DNA of 64,000 nt from Streptomyces sp. 549 (lineage in GTDB: Bacteria > Actinomycetota > Actinomycetes > Streptomycetales > Streptomycetaceae). The stretch is from contig NZ_JASKMT010000002.1 in the NCBI RefSeq assembly GCF_030124175.1, positions 186,001 to 250,000 on the forward strand. The letters are read 5' to 3'. The notes under the pieces are model-generated. The model was not told the DNA's origin. It searched no databases and was given only the letters and a program-made list of their open reading frames with translations. A program made the position numbers and the translations under genes. Below are positions 63,157-64,000 of the stretch, piece after piece. Each line of letters starts with the position of its first letter. The stretch's first letter is position 1.

Positions 63157-64000
63157 ATGGCCGGCAACAGCCAGCGGCGCAACCGCCGCACGTCCAACAA
63201 GAAGGGCGCGCAGGTCGGCAGCGGCGGCAACCGGCGCCGCAGCCTGGAGGGCAAGGGCCCGACGCCGCGCGCCGAGGAGCGCAAGGGCCACCCCAAGCAG
63301 CGCCTCGCGCAGGTCCGCGCCCGCAAGGCCGCCGGCCGTCCCGCGCCGCGCCGCGGCGGCCCCAAGGGCACCTCCGAGCTGGTCGTCGGGCGCAACCCGG
63401 TCGTCGAGGCGCTGCGTGAGGGCGTGCCCGCCAACACGCTCTACGTGCAGCAGTTCATCGACAGCGACGAGCGGGTCCGCGAGGCGCTGCGCCTGATCGC
63501 GGACCGCGGCGGCATCAACCTGATGGAGGCCCCCCGGGCCGAGCTGGACCGGATGACGAACGGCCTGAACCACCAGGGCCTCGTGCTCCAGGTCCCGCCC
63601 TACGCCTACGCGCACCCGGAGGACCTGACCTCCGCCGCGCTGGACGCCGGTGAGGACGCGCTGATCGTCGCGCTCGACGGAGTCACCGACCCGCGCAACC
63701 TGGGCGCGGTGGTGCGCTCCGCCGCGGCGTTCGGCGGACACGGCGTGGTCGTGCCCGAGCGGCGCGCGGCCGGCATGACCGCCGGCGCGTGGAAGACGTC
63801 CGCCGGCGCGGCGGCGCGCATCCCGGTGGCGCGGGCCACCAACCTGACGCGTGCGCTGGAGACCTACCAGAAGTCCGGGCTGACCGTCGTGGGCCTGACG
63901 GCCGACGGCGGAACGGACCTGACGGACGCCGCCGCGCTGGAGGGGCCGGTGGTCATCGTGGTCGGCAGCGAGGGCAAGGGCCTGTCCCGGCTGGTCGGCG
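63157..64000 (+). CDS. rlmB: 23S rRNA (guanosine-2'-O-)-methyltransferase RlmB, 3' end beyond window
   Basis: The first 281 residues of a TrmH/SpoU-family methyltransferase. A basic, disordered N-terminus of about 75 residues (many Arg/Lys) precedes the substrate-binding domain [20 protein letters not shown] and the SPOUT knot: [20 protein letters not shown] (motif 1 with catalytic Asn/Arg) and [17 protein letters not shown] (motif 2), where the window ends. It methylates a conserved guanosine of 23S rRNA. The basic extension is typical of actinobacterial members. The start ATG at 63157 follows AGTAGGA. Confidence 0.95.
   Translation, partial: MAGNSQRRNRRTSNKKGAQVGSGGNRRRSLEGKGPTPRAEERKGHPKQRLAQVRARKAAGRPAPRRGGPKGTSELVVGRNPVVEALREGVPANTLYVQQFIDSDERVREALRLIADRGGINLMEAPRAELDRMTNGLNHQGLVLQVPPYAYAHPEDLTSAALDAGEDALIVALDGVTDPRNLGAVVRSAAAFGGHGVVVPERRAAGMTAGAWKTSAGAAARIPVARATNLTRALETYQKSGLTVVGLTADGGTDLTDAAALEGPVVIVVGSEGKGLSRLVG

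Overview
The window is very GC-rich (roughly 70% or more) and gene-dense. It has GTG starts, GTGA/ATGA stop-start overlaps, twin-arginine exported proteins and a mycothiol gene end, and its core genes lie in an order I recall from the Streptomyces coelicolor chromosome (mshA, YbjN protein, gpmA, phoU, phoR, phoP, carD, ispD, ispF, cysS, rlmB). It is almost certainly a Streptomyces or close-relative chromosome. All family names rest on reading the translated sequence; no database search was run.

Layout. 1-664: the 3' end of mshA and a YbjN-domain gene (core). 807-2862: a divergent pair of two-domain universal stress proteins. 3219-14957: a secreted LamG/DNRLRE protein, a 2292-residue RHS protein with a Hint (self-processing) domain and a C-terminal toxin, and an overlapping immunity gene. 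15050-16588: the 3' stub of a tyrosine integrase cut by an ISAs1-family insertion sequence. 16617-23631: assorted genes on the minus strand (exported C15-peptidase-like protein lacking the expected cysteine, small membrane protein, APH-like kinase, lipoprotein, DUF1996 protein, MFS exporter). 23962-27696: LacI-family regulator, alpha/beta hydrolase, RsbW-like ATPase and a frameshifted XRE regulator.

27775-44046 is the metabolic centrepiece: two divergent operons encoding a secreted GH74 xyloglucanase, an ABC importer (lipoprotein plus two permeases, no ATPase) and cytoplasmic GH95, GH42, GH31 and GH3 enzymes. These activities match the linkages of fucosylated xyloglucan: GH74 cuts the glucan backbone outside, the oligosaccharides are imported, then fucose (GH95), galactose (GH42), xylose (GH31) and glucose (GH3) would be removed inside. 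The palindrome TCGAAGCGCTTCGA occurs twice in the divergent promoter of this locus and once upstream of the LacI-type gene about 14.7 kb away, which ties that regulator to the cluster.

44142-54028: gpmA, a SMI1/KNR4-like protein, a HxlR/imine-reductase divergent pair, an exported pectate lyase, a histidine kinase with a decayed response regulator, a decayed membrane protein gene, a 66-residue protein with nine cysteines in its tail, and a second kinase/response-regulator pair separated by a gap holding two perfect Streptomyces-type DnaA boxes. 54121-57184 is the phosphate control locus (phoU divergent from phoRP, with PHO-box-like repeats). 57296-64000 is housekeeping: lipoprotein, carD, ispD, ispF, a PPOX-fold protein, cysS and the start of rlmB. 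No rRNA, tRNA, riboswitch or CRISPR array was recognised.
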